NCBI RefSeq assembly: GCF_025460835.1
Contig: NZ_JAMXAY010000014.1
Coordinates: forward strand, 1 to 64,000
Reading direction: 5' to 3'
Length of the DNA: 64,000 nucleotides
Source of the DNA: Parapedobacter soli
Lineage (GTDB): Bacteria; Bacteroidota; Bacteroidia; Sphingobacteriales; Sphingobacteriaceae
Both the position numbers and the translations under genes were made by a program. A model generated the notes under the pieces. It saw only the letters and a list, made by a program, of their open reading frames with translations, did not search any database and had not been told where the DNA came from. How positions within the stretch are numbered: the stretch's first letter is position 1; each line of letters opens with the position of its first letter. Positions 8,776-17,736 of the stretch are shown here, in pieces.

Positions 8776-9327
8776 ATGAAACGATCCATTTTATTGGAAG
8801 GCCAAAAGTTCCAAATTACCATCCAGCGGCTGTGCCACCAGTTGATCGAAAACCACGGTGATTTTTCCGATTCCGTTATTGTTGGCATCCAGCCCCGTGG
8901 TATCTACTTGGGCCGCCGGATTGTTGAAGAGTTACAGCAGATACCTGGTTTGCCGAATATTGCTTACGGCGAACTGGATATCACTTTTTTCCGCGATGAT
9001 TTCCGGCGGAAAGATAGTGGCTTGCTTGTGCCCAGCAGTACAAATATGGATTTTATCGTAGAAGGGAAAAAGGTCATTCTGATGGATGACGTGCTGTGGA
9101 CAGGGCGTACCATACGTGCTGCCATGGATGCATTGCAGGCATTTGGCCGGCCGGAGAAGATCGAGTTATTGGTATTGGTAGATCGCCGGTTTTCAAGGCA
9201 GCTACCCATTGAACCCGACTACATCGGCATCCAAGTGGATTCCATCGACTCGCAGCGGGTGATTGTCAGCTGGAATGAAGTGGATTCGTACGATCGGATT
9301 GAATTATTGACAGAAAGGAATAATTAG
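8776..9327 (+). CDS. pyrR: PyrR: pyrimidine operon regulator / uracil phosphoribosyltransferase
   Basis: Type I phosphoribosyltransferase of the PyrR group, 183 residues. The PRPP loop VILMDDVLWTGRTIRAAMDAL (about 98-118) and the N-terminal GIQPRGIYLGRR block are diagnostic, as is the SIDSQRVIVSW-type C-terminal region. In Firmicutes PyrR binds pyr mRNA and causes attenuation; in Bacteroidota that role is not established, so UPRT activity may dominate. It is followed 32 bases later by pyrB, with an RNA hairpin in the gap that could be a regulatory site or a simple stabiliser. Confidence 0.92.
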   Translation: MKRSILLEGQKFQITIQRLCHQLIENHGDFSDSVIVGIQPRGIYLGRRIVEELQQIPGLPNIAYGELDITFFRDDFRRKDSGLLVPSSTNMDFIVEGKKVILMDDVLWTGRTIRAAMDALQAFGRPEKIELLVLVDRRFSRQLPIEPDYIGIQVDSIDSQRVIVSWNEVDSYDRIELLTERNN

Positions 9328-9347
9328 CGCCATCAAAGCGATGGTGC
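9327..9347 (+). promoter_or_regulatory. RNA hairpin between pyrR and pyrB
   Basis: GCGCCATC (9327-9334), loop AAAGC, GATGGTGC (9340-9347): eight pairs including one G-U. It begins at the last base of the pyrR stop codon and ends 12 bases before the pyrB ATG. No T run follows, so it is not an intrinsic terminator; translation control or PyrR binding are possible but unproven. Confidence 0.4.
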
Positions 9348-9359
9348 CTCGGATAAAAA

Positions 9360-10298
9360 ATGACAGCATCACCAAGGCAACTGAGTACCAATCATCTGTT
9401 GGGAATCAAGGATCTCCAGGCGACCGATATCGAACTTATTTTCGAGACTGCCGACAATTTCAAGGATGTTCTTAACCGGCCGATCAAAAAAGTACCTTCA
9501 TTACGTGATATCACGATAGCGAATGTGTTTTTCGAGAACTCCACCCGTACGAGGCTGTCTTTTGAATTGGCTGAAAAGCGGTTGTCTGCAGATATCATCA
9601 ACTTTGCGGCGTCCTCTTCGTCGGTAAGCAAGGGTGAAACGCTTATTGATACGGTGAATAACATATTGGCCATGAAGGTGGATATGATCGTGATGCGCCA
9701 CCCATACCCCGGTGCCGGTGTTTTCTTGAGCAAACACGTGAACGCCCAGCTGGTGAATGCGGGCGACGGTGCCCACGAACACCCGACACAAGCCTTGCTG
9801 GATGCGTTCTCGATCCGGGAGCGGCTTGGAGACGTAGCGGGTAAGAAAGTTGCTATTATCGGGGATATCCTCCATTCACGCGTGGCATTGTCTAACATCC
9901 TGTGCCTGCGTAAATTGGGTGCGGAAGTGATGGTGTGTGGACCTACCACTTTAATACCCAGGTATATCGGTTCTTTAGGGGTGAAGGTAGAATATGACTT
10001 GCTCGCAGCATTGAAATGGTGCGATGTGGCGAATATGCTACGTATCCAGTTAGAACGGCAGGATATTGCATATTTTCCGTCGTTGCGGGAATACTCCATG
10101 CTTTATGGTCTGAATAAAAAAATACTCGATTCGCTCGATAAGGAAATTACCATCATGCACCCGGGGCCGATCAACCGCGGAGTGGAAATCACGAGTGACG
10201 TAGCCGACAGCCACCATTCCATTATTTTAGATCAGGTGGAAAACGGGGTTGCTATCCGAATGGCTGTGCTATACCTCCTCGCTGGTAAGCGAGGATAG
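9360..10298 (+). CDS. pyrB: Aspartate carbamoyltransferase catalytic subunit
   Basis: Joins carbamoyl phosphate and aspartate to carbamoyl-aspartate, the committed step of pyrimidine synthesis. The carbamoyl-phosphate motif FENSTRTRLSFE lies at residues 59-70, and HPTQALLDAFSI and MHPGPINRGVEI are the other catalytic and substrate-binding blocks. The 312 residues match the family. No pyrI regulatory subunit gene is adjacent, as is usual for Bacteroidota gene pairs with pyrR. Co-transcription with pyrR is likely because the gap is 32 bases with no promoter. Confidence 0.96.
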   Translation: MTASPRQLSTNHLLGIKDLQATDIELIFETADNFKDVLNRPIKKVPSLRDITIANVFFENSTRTRLSFELAEKRLSADIINFAASSSSVSKGETLIDTVNNILAMKVDMIVMRHPYPGAGVFLSKHVNAQLVNAGDGAHEHPTQALLDAFSIRERLGDVAGKKVAIIGDILHSRVALSNILCLRKLGAEVMVCGPTTLIPRYIGSLGVKVEYDLLAALKWCDVANMLRIQLERQDIAYFPSLREYSMLYGLNKKILDSLDKEITIMHPGPINRGVEITSDVADSHHSIILDQVENGVAIRMAVLYLLAGKRG

Positions 10299-10312
10299 GG
10301 CGCCGCAGTACG

Positions 10313-10332
10313 TTATCAACATTTGTGGACAA
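10313..10332. other. Pair of DnaA-box-like sequences
   Basis: TTATCAACA (10313-10321) and, in opposite orientation, TTGTCCACA (complement of 10324-10332); each differs at one base from the DnaA consensus TTATCCACA. They are two bases apart, between pyrB and the TPR gene. With only two sites this is not an origin; it could be a DnaA-responsive regulatory site or chance. Confidence 0.3.
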
Positions 10333-10356
10333 CTTTTGAGGAAAACTCTAGCGTTT

Positions 10357-10373
10357 CCCGCTAATTTAGCGGG
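10357..10373. promoter_or_regulatory. Inverted repeat before the envelope locus promoter
   Basis: CCCGCTAA-T-TTAGCGGG is a 17-base perfect palindrome with one central base. It could form a small hairpin ending the pyrB transcript, but no good T run follows. Because it stands five bases upstream of the promoter's TTG element it could equally be an operator. Confidence 0.35.
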
Positions 10374-10378
10374 TTAAA

Positions 10379-10411
10379 TTGGGTGAGGTGTATTTTATGG
10401 CCCTAACTTTG
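10379..10411 (+). promoter_or_regulatory. Promoter of the envelope locus
   Basis: TTGGG (TTG at 10379-10381) and TAACTTTG (10404-10411), spacer 22 bases. The box ends 35 bases before the ATG of the first TPR gene. Confidence 0.6.
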
Positions 10412-10446
10412 CATAAAAAATAGAAACAGTAGCATAATTTGACGGC

Positions 10447-13400
10447 ATGTTTAATCGGATTTATCAGTTAGTTGTTGCGTTCAGTTTGGTTTCGTCGGTT
10501 GCGTTAGCGCAGCAAAGTGCCTGGCAGGAAGTGAACCAGGCATACAAAACGGGGATGGAGTTGTTTGAGAAAGGGAAATATGCGGCTGCCGCTAAACATT
10601 TTGATCAGGTAGAAGCTATCCGGATAAAGTCGACATTGCAACAGGATGAACATGTCGAATTGTCCCTGCTGAAAGAAAACGCTCGTTTTTACCAGGCTAT
10701 ATGTGCTTTGGAACTTGGCGAATCGGATGCGGAGAGCCAATTCTTGCGTTATATCAAAGATTACCCGGCAAGTGCCAATGCTAAAGCCGCTTACTTCCAA
10801 GTGGGGCGATCATATTTTGCCAAGAAAGATTACGAGCGCGCACTCGAGTGGTTTACCAAATTGGATAGCCGGAACCTGGCTGGCTTGGAGAGTAAAGAAT
10901 TCCGGTATAAGATGGCGTATTCGTATTTCATGACGGACGATTACGATTCGGCGAAACCACTCTTCGGACAACTGAAGGATGAAGGCGGTATATACCAGGA
11001 AGCATCTATCTACTACTATGCTTATTTATGCTACCTGGACCGGGAATTCAAGGTTGCGCTGGCAGAGTTTGAAAAACTGAAAGGTTCGAAAACGTACGAA
11101 GCAACGTACCCGTATTACATTACAGCGCTTTATTACCTTGATAACCGGTATGACGACGTACTAGATTATGCGTTGCCGATTTTGGAGCAGACTAAACAGG
11201 CCCACGAGACCGACATGTTCCGTATTATAGCAGCTACCTATTTCGCTAAAAACGATTTTGAAAACGCATCTGCATACTACGATAAATTCCAAGCGGACGA
11301 CCGTGGCCGGACCCAGAATAATCAGGATAGCTACCAGATTGGGTACATCGCATACAAAACGGGCGATTATGAGCGTGCGATTTCGGAATTGGAGAAAATG
11401 GAAGAACCGGATGCTTATTATCAAAGCGCGATGATCGCATTGGGCGACGCATTCTTGAAAACAGGTAATAAACAAAGCGCACGCAATGCATTTTTCAGGG
11501 CCTCGAAGCTCGACTTTGATCCCGCGCTGAAGGAAGAGGGGTTGTTCAACTATGCAAAACTGTCGTCCGAGCTTGAGTTTCACCAGGTGGCGTTGGAAGC
11601 AGCCAAGGAATACTTAGACACTTACCCTAATACGAGAAGACTGGAAGAGGCAAAAACGCTATACGCCGAAACGCTTCTCGGCACCAGTAACTACCGTGCC
11701 GCGGTGGATATCCTTGAATCTATTAAAGACCGGGGGCCGGAGGCCGATGCTGCCTATCAGCGGGTTACGTATTACCGGGGGCTCGAATTCTATAATGAAC
11801 GCGCTTTCGAGAACAGCATCTCCCTGTTCATGAGGTCAGAACAATACCCTATCGATGCACGTATCGAAGCGTTGGCGACCTATTGGAAAGCGGAGGCGAT
11901 GTATGAGGTGCGCAAATATGGCGAATCGGTCCAGGCGTTTTCGCGTTTCCTAAGGATGCCTGCTGCCCGCCAAACGGATGTATACAGTTATGCAAATTAT
12001 GCGTTGGCTTATGCCGCGTTCCGTAACAATAGTTTCAATACCGCCGCCAATTACTTCGAGCGTTTCCTTTCAACCGGTGGGAATGCTATCGAGACCAACG
12101 TGCGCAATGATGCGATTGCCCGGTTGGGCGACTCGTATTTTTCGATGCGCAATTACAGTCGGGCGATGCAGTATTATGACCGGTTGATTAACAGTAAGGC
12201 CCAAAGCCAGGACTATGCGCTCTTCCAGCGTGGTATTATCCAGGGACTGCAGGGCAACAACGAGGCGAAACTTAGTACATTGCGGGCCGTAGTGGAGCAG
12301 TTTCCGAATTCCAATTACGCCGACGATGTTGCCTTTGAGGTGCCATACACCTATTTCACGATGGGCGATTATGAAACGGCCATCGATGGTTTGCAACGGA
12401 TGATCGAGCAGTATCCCCGCAGTAGTTATGCACCGCGTGCACTGATGACGATCGGCCTTGTGCAGTATAACAACGACGAGACGGAGGCAGCCATGGCTAC
12501 GTTCAGGAAGGTAGTGGAGGAGCATTCTACTACCGATGAAGCCCGGCAGGCCCTGCGTTCCATCGAAAACATCTACCTGGAGCGTGGGGATGCCTCGGGA
12601 TACATCAATTACGCTACAAGCGCCAATATCGGTGACCTCTCCAAAGAGGAGCAGGACAATCTTTCCTTCCAAGCGGCACATACATTGTTTGCCAGAGGAG
12701 AGTATCAGGGAGCGGTGGAAGCCATCAATGCTTACTTTGATAAATTCCCGAATCCGCTCCGGGAAAAACATGCACGGTACATCCGGGGCGTAAGTTACTA
12801 TCGGACAGGCCACCCGAAAGAGGCATTGCACGACCTCAATATCATCCTGAATGATTGGACCAGCCAATACACAGAAAACACACTGCTCACGGTATCTGAA
12901 CTATACCTTGGGTTGGAACAATACAATGAAGCTATTGTACATTTGAAGAAACTGGAGCTGACGTCTGAATACAAGGCGAACTATGGCTACGCGGTAAACA
13001 ACCTGATGCTGTGCTACGACAAAATCGGCGATATGGAGCAGGTCGTTAAGTACGCGGATTTGATCAAGGCTTACGATCGTTCGTCGGAAGAGGATATCGC
13101 CAAGGCACACCTGTATACTGCCCGGGCTTTACTAAGGAAAGGTGATGTGGCGCCTGCGATGAAGGAGCTCAACCTTGCTGCGTTGAAGAGCCAAACGGTG
13201 ACTGGTGCCGAAGCACGGTACCGCGTTGGCCAGTTGCAATATGAAGCGGGCGATTATGACAAGGCCATCGAATCAGCTTTCGATGTCATCAATAACCTGG
13301 GCTCTTATGAATATTGGGTGGCCAAAAGCTTTATCCTCCTTGCGGATGCATATGCCGGCAAGGGCGACGACTTTCAGGCAAAGAGCACTTTGGAGAGTAT

Positions 13401-13479
13401 CATCGAGAATTACGAAGGAGAGGATGATATCATCCCGGCGGCCAAGGAACGGCTGGCTAAGTTGAACAGTAAAGGATAA
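10447..13479 (+). CDS. Large exported TPR protein
   Basis: A 1010-residue protein with a signal peptide (MFNRIYQLVVAFSLVSSVALAQQ) followed almost wholly by tetratricopeptide-type helical repeats, for example GKYAAAAKHFDQVEA near 42-56, and later many repeats with A-Y-x-x-G-D-Y-x-x-A spacing. It is likely periplasmic, where TPR arrays act as protein-binding scaffolds; in Tol-Pal systems the TPR protein CpoB (YbgF) plays such a role. From residue 253 to the end it is paralogous to the next gene. The operon continues with an outer-membrane barrel, an SPOR protein and ExbB/ExbD/TonB-like genes. No enzymatic motif is visible. The function in this locus is inferred from context only. Confidence 0.85.
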   Translation: MFNRIYQLVVAFSLVSSVALAQQSAWQEVNQAYKTGMELFEKGKYAAAAKHFDQVEAIRIKSTLQQDEHVELSLLKENARFYQAICALELGESDAESQFLRYIKDYPASANAKAAYFQVGRSYFAKKDYERALEWFTKLDSRNLAGLESKEFRYKMAYSYFMTDDYDSAKPLFGQLKDEGGIYQEASIYYYAYLCYLDREFKVALAEFEKLKGSKTYEATYPYYITALYYLDNRYDDVLDYALPILEQTKQAHETDMFRIIAATYFAKNDFENASAYYDKFQADDRGRTQNNQDSYQIGYIAYKTGDYERAISELEKMEEPDAYYQSAMIALGDAFLKTGNKQSARNAFFRASKLDFDPALKEEGLFNYAKLSSELEFHQVALEAAKEYLDTYPNTRRLEEAKTLYAETLLGTSNYRAAVDILESIKDRGPEADAAYQRVTYYRGLEFYNERAFENSISLFMRSEQYPIDARIEALATYWKAEAMYEVRKYGESVQAFSRFLRMPAARQTDVYSYANYALAYAAFRNNSFNTAANYFERFLSTGGNAIETNVRNDAIARLGDSYFSMRNYSRAMQYYDRLINSKAQSQDYALFQRGIIQGLQGNNEAKLSTLRAVVEQFPNSNYADDVAFEVPYTYFTMGDYETAIDGLQRMIEQYPRSSYAPRALMTIGLVQYNNDETEAAMATFRKVVEEHSTTDEARQALRSIENIYLERGDASGYINYATSANIGDLSKEEQDNLSFQAAHTLFARGEYQGAVEAINAYFDKFPNPLREKHARYIRGVSYYRTGHPKEALHDLNIILNDWTSQYTENTLLTVSELYLGLEQYNEAIVHLKKLELTSEYKANYGYAVNNLMLCYDKIGDMEQVVKYADLIKAYDRSSEEDIAKAHLYTARALLRKGDVAPAMKELNLAALKSQTVTGAEARYRVGQLQYEAGDYDKAIESAFDVINNLGSYEYWVAKSFILLADAYAGKGDDFQAKSTLESIIENYEGEDDIIPAAKERLAKLNSKG

Positions 13480-16191
13480 GAGTTTAAACAAGCGATGATA
13501 ACGCGAGGACCGATCGGCTATAGATATTTGCTTACCGGGGCTTTTTCGGCCTTGCTCGCAATAACTTATGCGCAGGAAGGGGAGAAACAGGATCCCGTTA
13601 CGATCGATTCTATCGACGTGGTACGCGACTACCGCCCGATGCTGGAGGATGCTGTGAAGGTTCGCCGGAGCCCGGACATGGGCATGGACCGGCAAACACT
13701 GGAGACCGAGCTGCGATGGAGTGTCGCCACTGCCTATTTCGTAAAGAGCAAATTCAGAAAACCGTATTACAGTAGATTGCTTGAGCGGCACCCCGATGCA
13801 GCGCCAGACAATATCGATAACTACCGGATCGGATACATGGCCTACGAGAACGGTGAATATGAACGGGCAGCTGCCATTTTGAAGCAATTGGAGGAGTCGG
13901 ATGCCTTTTACCAGGGCTCATTGATAGCGTTGGGTAATATCTACATGGCAGCCGGAGATAAATATGCCGCACAGGATGCGTTTGTCAAGGCATCGGAACT
14001 GGACTTTGACCAAGCATTGAAAGTGGATGGCCTGTTTAATTACGCTAAGCTTTTGTTTGAAGCGGATTCCCCGCGGGTTGCCTTGGAAGCCGCCCGCGAA
14101 TATGTCACTCAGGTACCCTTGGCTGCGGCGCCGGATAGTGAAAAAACGGAAACCCCCGAGACCCTGCTGGCAGAAATCTTGCTAGGCACGAGCAATTTCG
14201 AGGCTGCCGTGAATATGCTGGAATTAATCAACAACAGGGATAGGGACGGTGATATGATCTACCAAAAGGTGGCATATTACCGTGGACTGGAATTCTACAA
14301 TGAGCGAGCATTTGAAAACAGTATTTCCTTGTTTATGAGGTCGGAAGGATTCCCTATCGACCCATTGATAGCTGCCCTGGCTACCTATTGGAAAGCGGAG
14401 GCGATGTACGAAGTACGGAAGTATAGGGAAGCGGTGGAGGCATTTTCCCGTTTCCTCCGGATGTCCGCGGCGCCTGAAACGGAAGTGTACGTTTATGCCA
14501 ACTATGCACTGGCGTATGCGGCATTCCGCAGTAGTAACTTTGACACCGCGGCCAATTATTTCGAGCTCTTTTTGTCGGCCGGTAAAAGTTCGATGGAAGA
14601 GAATATACGAAATGACGCTATGGCGCGTTTGGGGGATTCGTATTTATCCTTACGCAATTACGGGCGGGCAACCCAGTATTATGATCGGTTGATTAGCACC
14701 GGGGCGCCAAATCAGGACTACGCCCTGTTCCAACGCGGGATTATCCAAGGACTGCAAGGTGACAACCAGGAAAAGATGAATACACTGCGGTCGGTTACCG
14801 AGCAATTTCCGAATTCGAATTATGCCGACGATGTGGCCTTTGAAATACCGTATACCTATTTCGTGATAGGCGACTATGATACAGCCATTTCGGGGTTGCG
14901 GCAGATGATTGAAAAGTATCCGCGCAGTAGTTATACCCCCCGCGCATTGATGACAATAGGCCTGGTGCAATATAATAAGGGCGACAGTGAAGCAGCAATG
15001 GCTACATTTAATAGGGTAGTAGCAGAGTATTCCACCACAGATGAGGCCCGCCAGGCACTACGCTCCATCGAAAATATATACCTGGACAGCGGAGATGCGT
15101 CGGGATATGTCGACTATGCGACGAGCTCGAACCTCGGAGACCTGACGAATGCTGAAAAGGATAATCTGGCATTTAGGGCAGCCCAGACGCTGTTCTCCCG
15201 GAAACAATACCAGGCAGCAGTAGAAGCTGTAAATGCTTATTTTGACAAATTCCCCAATCCTGCACAAGAGAAACACGCCCGTTACATCCGAGGAGTGAGC
15301 TTATACAACGCTGGCTATCCGGAAGATGCACTGCACGACCTGAATATCATCTTGAACGATTGGACCAGCCCGTATACCGAAAAGACGCTGCTTGCGGTAG
15401 CAGATTTATATCTCGGATTGGAACAGTATAATGAGGCCATAGTGCATCTCAAAAAATTGGAAATCACATCGGAATACAAAGCGAGCTATGGGTATGCCCT
15501 GAATAACCTCTTGGTGTGCTACTATGAAATCGGGGATACCGAACAAGTACTCAAATACGCAGAATTGATTAACGCGTATGATGGATCGGCTGAGGAAGAT
15601 ATTGCCAGAGCCCATCTCTATACCGGTTATGTATTGCTCCAAGCGGATGATCCAGCGAAAGCAACGAAGGAGTTGAATCTTGCAGCGTTGAAGAGCCACG
15701 AATCGGTCGGCGCTGAAGCGCAATACAATATCGCCCGTTTGCAATACGAAGCCAAAAGATACGACAAGGCAATCGAAAGTGCCTTCGACGTGATTAACGA
15801 TCGGTCGCAGTATGACTACTGGGTAGCGAAAAGCTTTATCCTGCTTGCCGATGCCTATGCCGGAAAAGGCGATAGTCTGCAGGCAAAAAGTACCTTGGAG
15901 AGTGTCATCGGAAATTATGAGGGTGAAGATGACATTATCCCAACGGCCGAGGAGCGTTTACAGATGTTTAACAATAAGTGATAGGAGTTTTTACGGATTA
16001 TGATCTTTCAGGAATCAATACGATATCGGTTTTTATTCACCACTGTTCTGTGTGGGGTAGTACTGGTTGGATACACACAGGAGGTAACGCAACGGGATGA
16101 GCGGCCCGCTACCATCGACTCCATTGACGTGGTACGCGACTACAGGCCGATTTTGGCCGATGCCGTAAAGATTCGGCAGAGTCCCGACATG
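11203..16191 (+). repeat. Diverged tandem duplication, two units of about 2.5 kb
   Basis: Unit 1 runs from 11203 (residue 253 of the first TPR protein) to about 13680 (residue 62 of the chimera). Unit 2 runs from about 13690 to 16191 (residue 64 of the barrel protein). Both consist of the last 758-760 residues of a TPR protein followed by the signal peptide and N-terminus of a barrel-type protein ending in SPDM. One tandem duplication with these endpoints gives the present order: TPR, barrel-N::TPR-C fusion, barrel. In the block YYRGLEFYNERAFENSIS to MRSE, identical in protein, 14 of 24 codons differ silently, so the copies are old and both under selection. Confidence 0.8.
13495..15981 (+). 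CDS. Chimeric protein: barrel-type N-terminus fused to TPR array
   Basis: An 828-residue exported protein. Residues 1-62 (signal peptide ending near ITYAQEG, then IDSIDVVRDYRPMLEDAVKV and SPDM) match the N-terminus of the barrel protein encoded next. Residues from about 69 on match residues 253-1010 of the preceding TPR protein with no large gap. It therefore lacks the first third of the TPR array and instead carries the short VVRDYRP segment. The start 15 bases after the previous stop and 18-base gap to the next gene place it in one operon. It is not a pseudogene: the frame is intact and substitutions are mostly silent. Confidence 0.85.
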   Translation: MITRGPIGYRYLLTGAFSALLAITYAQEGEKQDPVTIDSIDVVRDYRPMLEDAVKVRRSPDMGMDRQTLETELRWSVATAYFVKSKFRKPYYSRLLERHPDAAPDNIDNYRIGYMAYENGEYERAAAILKQLEESDAFYQGSLIALGNIYMAAGDKYAAQDAFVKASELDFDQALKVDGLFNYAKLLFEADSPRVALEAAREYVTQVPLAAAPDSEKTETPETLLAEILLGTSNFEAAVNMLELINNRDRDGDMIYQKVAYYRGLEFYNERAFENSISLFMRSEGFPIDPLIAALATYWKAEAMYEVRKYREAVEAFSRFLRMSAAPETEVYVYANYALAYAAFRSSNFDTAANYFELFLSAGKSSMEENIRNDAMARLGDSYLSLRNYGRATQYYDRLISTGAPNQDYALFQRGIIQGLQGDNQEKMNTLRSVTEQFPNSNYADDVAFEIPYTYFVIGDYDTAISGLRQMIEKYPRSSYTPRALMTIGLVQYNKGDSEAAMATFNRVVAEYSTTDEARQALRSIENIYLDSGDASGYVDYATSSNLGDLTNAEKDNLAFRAAQTLFSRKQYQAAVEAVNAYFDKFPNPAQEKHARYIRGVSLYNAGYPEDALHDLNIILNDWTSPYTEKTLLAVADLYLGLEQYNEAIVHLKKLEITSEYKASYGYALNNLLVCYYEIGDTEQVLKYAELINAYDGSAEEDIARAHLYTGYVLLQADDPAKATKELNLAALKSHESVGAEAQYNIARLQYEAKRYDKAIESAFDVINDRSQYDYWVAKSFILLADAYAGKGDSLQAKSTLESVIGNYEGEDDIIPTAEERLQMFNNK

Positions 16192-17736
16192 ACCAATAAG
16201 AGGCAATACCAACCCGATTTTAGCTATAGCATCATCGATAAAAAACTCGACATCAATACCGGTACGAAACGGTTGACCATCCAGGAGATGCCCTTTTCAC
16301 GTACCCAGCAATTGACAAATAATTATGTCAAATTCGGAGCGGGAAACCTTGGAACCATTTTAGGGGAGGTGTACCTTAGTTCGGATTACTGGGTGGATAC
16401 GCGAGTGGGGGGGTATGTGAAGCATTTGAATCAACAAGGCACATTTGAAGAGCAGAAATTCTCATCGCAACACTTGGGGGTGTTCGGCCGCACAGTGTAC
16501 GGTCCCATCACGCTCGATGGTGAAGTGGGCTTCAAACGGTACGGTACACGGTTTTATGGCACGGTGGCGGATGCGGATGGTACATCGCTTAACGTCAGCC
16601 CGGCTAAGCAGGCATTCAACGATATTTATTTTACGGGGGAGATAACCAGTAACTACGACGACCAAGCGACAGATGCCCTTGTTTATTCAGCGAAAGCAGA
16701 TGCTTATATCTACAGCAATGCCTTCGAAACAAAGGAAAACTCCTTTGCATTGGCAGGTTACATCAACAAACAGATCAATGCATTTAACGTCGGTCTCAAT
16801 GTATCGGGAGACTTCACAACGGTAAAAGATGCGTCTTACAACCTTGCTAACCATATCGGCCGTGTCAATCCATATATCCGCTTCCAAGGCCCCAATTACA
16901 ACATCACGTTAGGCGCCAATTTCGTCGCGGAATTCGGCGACTCCTCACGGACCAATATTTTCCCTTCTGCGGAGGTGGATTTCGCATTGGTTCCGAAATA
17001 TGCACACCTTTTCGGAGGGATTGGTGGAGATGTGAACAAAACGTCGTTCAAGACACTCTCCGGCGAGAATCCGTGGCTGGCAGCATTGGGAAGTTCAAAT
17101 GATATCCGCAATGCAGTTGACCGTATGTACGTGTTTGGTGGTATCAAAGGGAATGCCGGCGCAACGTTCGGCTATAAGGTAAAAGCGTTATACCGCCGCG
17201 TTGAGGGGATGCCTTTTTATGCTATTGCTCCCGGCAGACCGTATGAGTTCAATCTTTTGTATGAAAGCGGCGAAAACGCCAGTACCGTTATTGGGTTGGA
17301 GGGTGAGTTGAATGTCCGTATCTCGGAAGTGGTAACCGTTGGCGGCCGGGTGAACTTCAATGAGTTTGACCTCCAGCAGCAGGAAGAGGCATGGTATACA
17401 CCGAAGATGCGGATGGCTGCCAATGCCCGTTTCAATATCAGCGATAAACTTTATATCGACGGTGAGCTCCTGTTCCAGGGGCAGACCTACGGGCTGGTGC
17501 CCGACGGTAATATTGATTTGTCGGATTATGCCATTACAGAAGTAGGGACCACGGGCATGCGTAAAGCGACTATCCCTTCTTTTGCAGACTTGAGTGCCGG
17601 AGCGGAGTACCGTGCTACCGACCGCATTGGGATTTATGTGCGGCTGAATAATATGCTGGGTGCTAATTACGAACGATATCTATTCTACCCCCGTTTGGGC
17701 CTGAATGTAATCGGCGGTATTAATTTTTCATTTTGA
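16000..17736 (+). CDS. Outer-membrane beta-barrel protein with VVRDYRP N-terminus
   Basis: A 578-residue exported protein. After a signal peptide (LCGVVLVGYTQ) comes the segment IDSIDVVRDYRPILADAVKI (about 39-58), then many amphipathic strands and a C-terminal strand ending GLNVIGGINFSF, whose last aromatic residue is typical of outer-membrane barrels. It resembles TonB-dependent receptor barrels in the strand region but has no recognisable plug domain or carboxypeptidase-like domain. Its place between TPR genes and the HU-SPOR/ExbB/ExbD/TonB group suggests it is the outer-membrane end of that trans-envelope system. Ligand unknown. Confidence 0.78.
   Translation: MIFQESIRYRFLFTTVLCGVVLVGYTQEVTQRDERPATIDSIDVVRDYRPILADAVKIRQSPDMTNKRQYQPDFSYSIIDKKLDINTGTKRLTIQEMPFSRTQQLTNNYVKFGAGNLGTILGEVYLSSDYWVDTRVGGYVKHLNQQGTFEEQKFSSQHLGVFGRTVYGPITLDGEVGFKRYGTRFYGTVADADGTSLNVSPAKQAFNDIYFTGEITSNYDDQATDALVYSAKADAYIYSNAFETKENSFALAGYINKQINAFNVGLNVSGDFTTVKDASYNLANHIGRVNPYIRFQGPNYNITLGANFVAEFGDSSRTNIFPSAEVDFALVPKYAHLFGGIGGDVNKTSFKTLSGENPWLAALGSSNDIRNAVDRMYVFGGIKGNAGATFGYKVKALYRRVEGMPFYAIAPGRPYEFNLLYESGENASTVIGLEGELNVRISEVVTVGGRVNFNEFDLQQQEEAWYTPKMRMAANARFNISDKLYIDGELLFQGQTYGLVPDGNIDLSDYAITEVGTTGMRKATIPSFADLSAGAEYRATDRIGIYVRLNNMLGANYERYLFYPRLGLNVIGGINFSF

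Noticed and set aside
9392-10099. 235-residue open frame opposite pyrB
   Set aside because: Pure antisense shadow of a well-conserved gene, with no domain signal.
10313-10332. Replication origin
   Set aside because: Two DnaA-like boxes without a cluster, an AT-rich unwinding region or dnaA/dnaN neighbours do not support an origin.
12070-12867. 265-residue open frame opposite the TPR gene
   Set aside because: Antisense shadow of repetitive TPR coding sequence; no recognisable motif.
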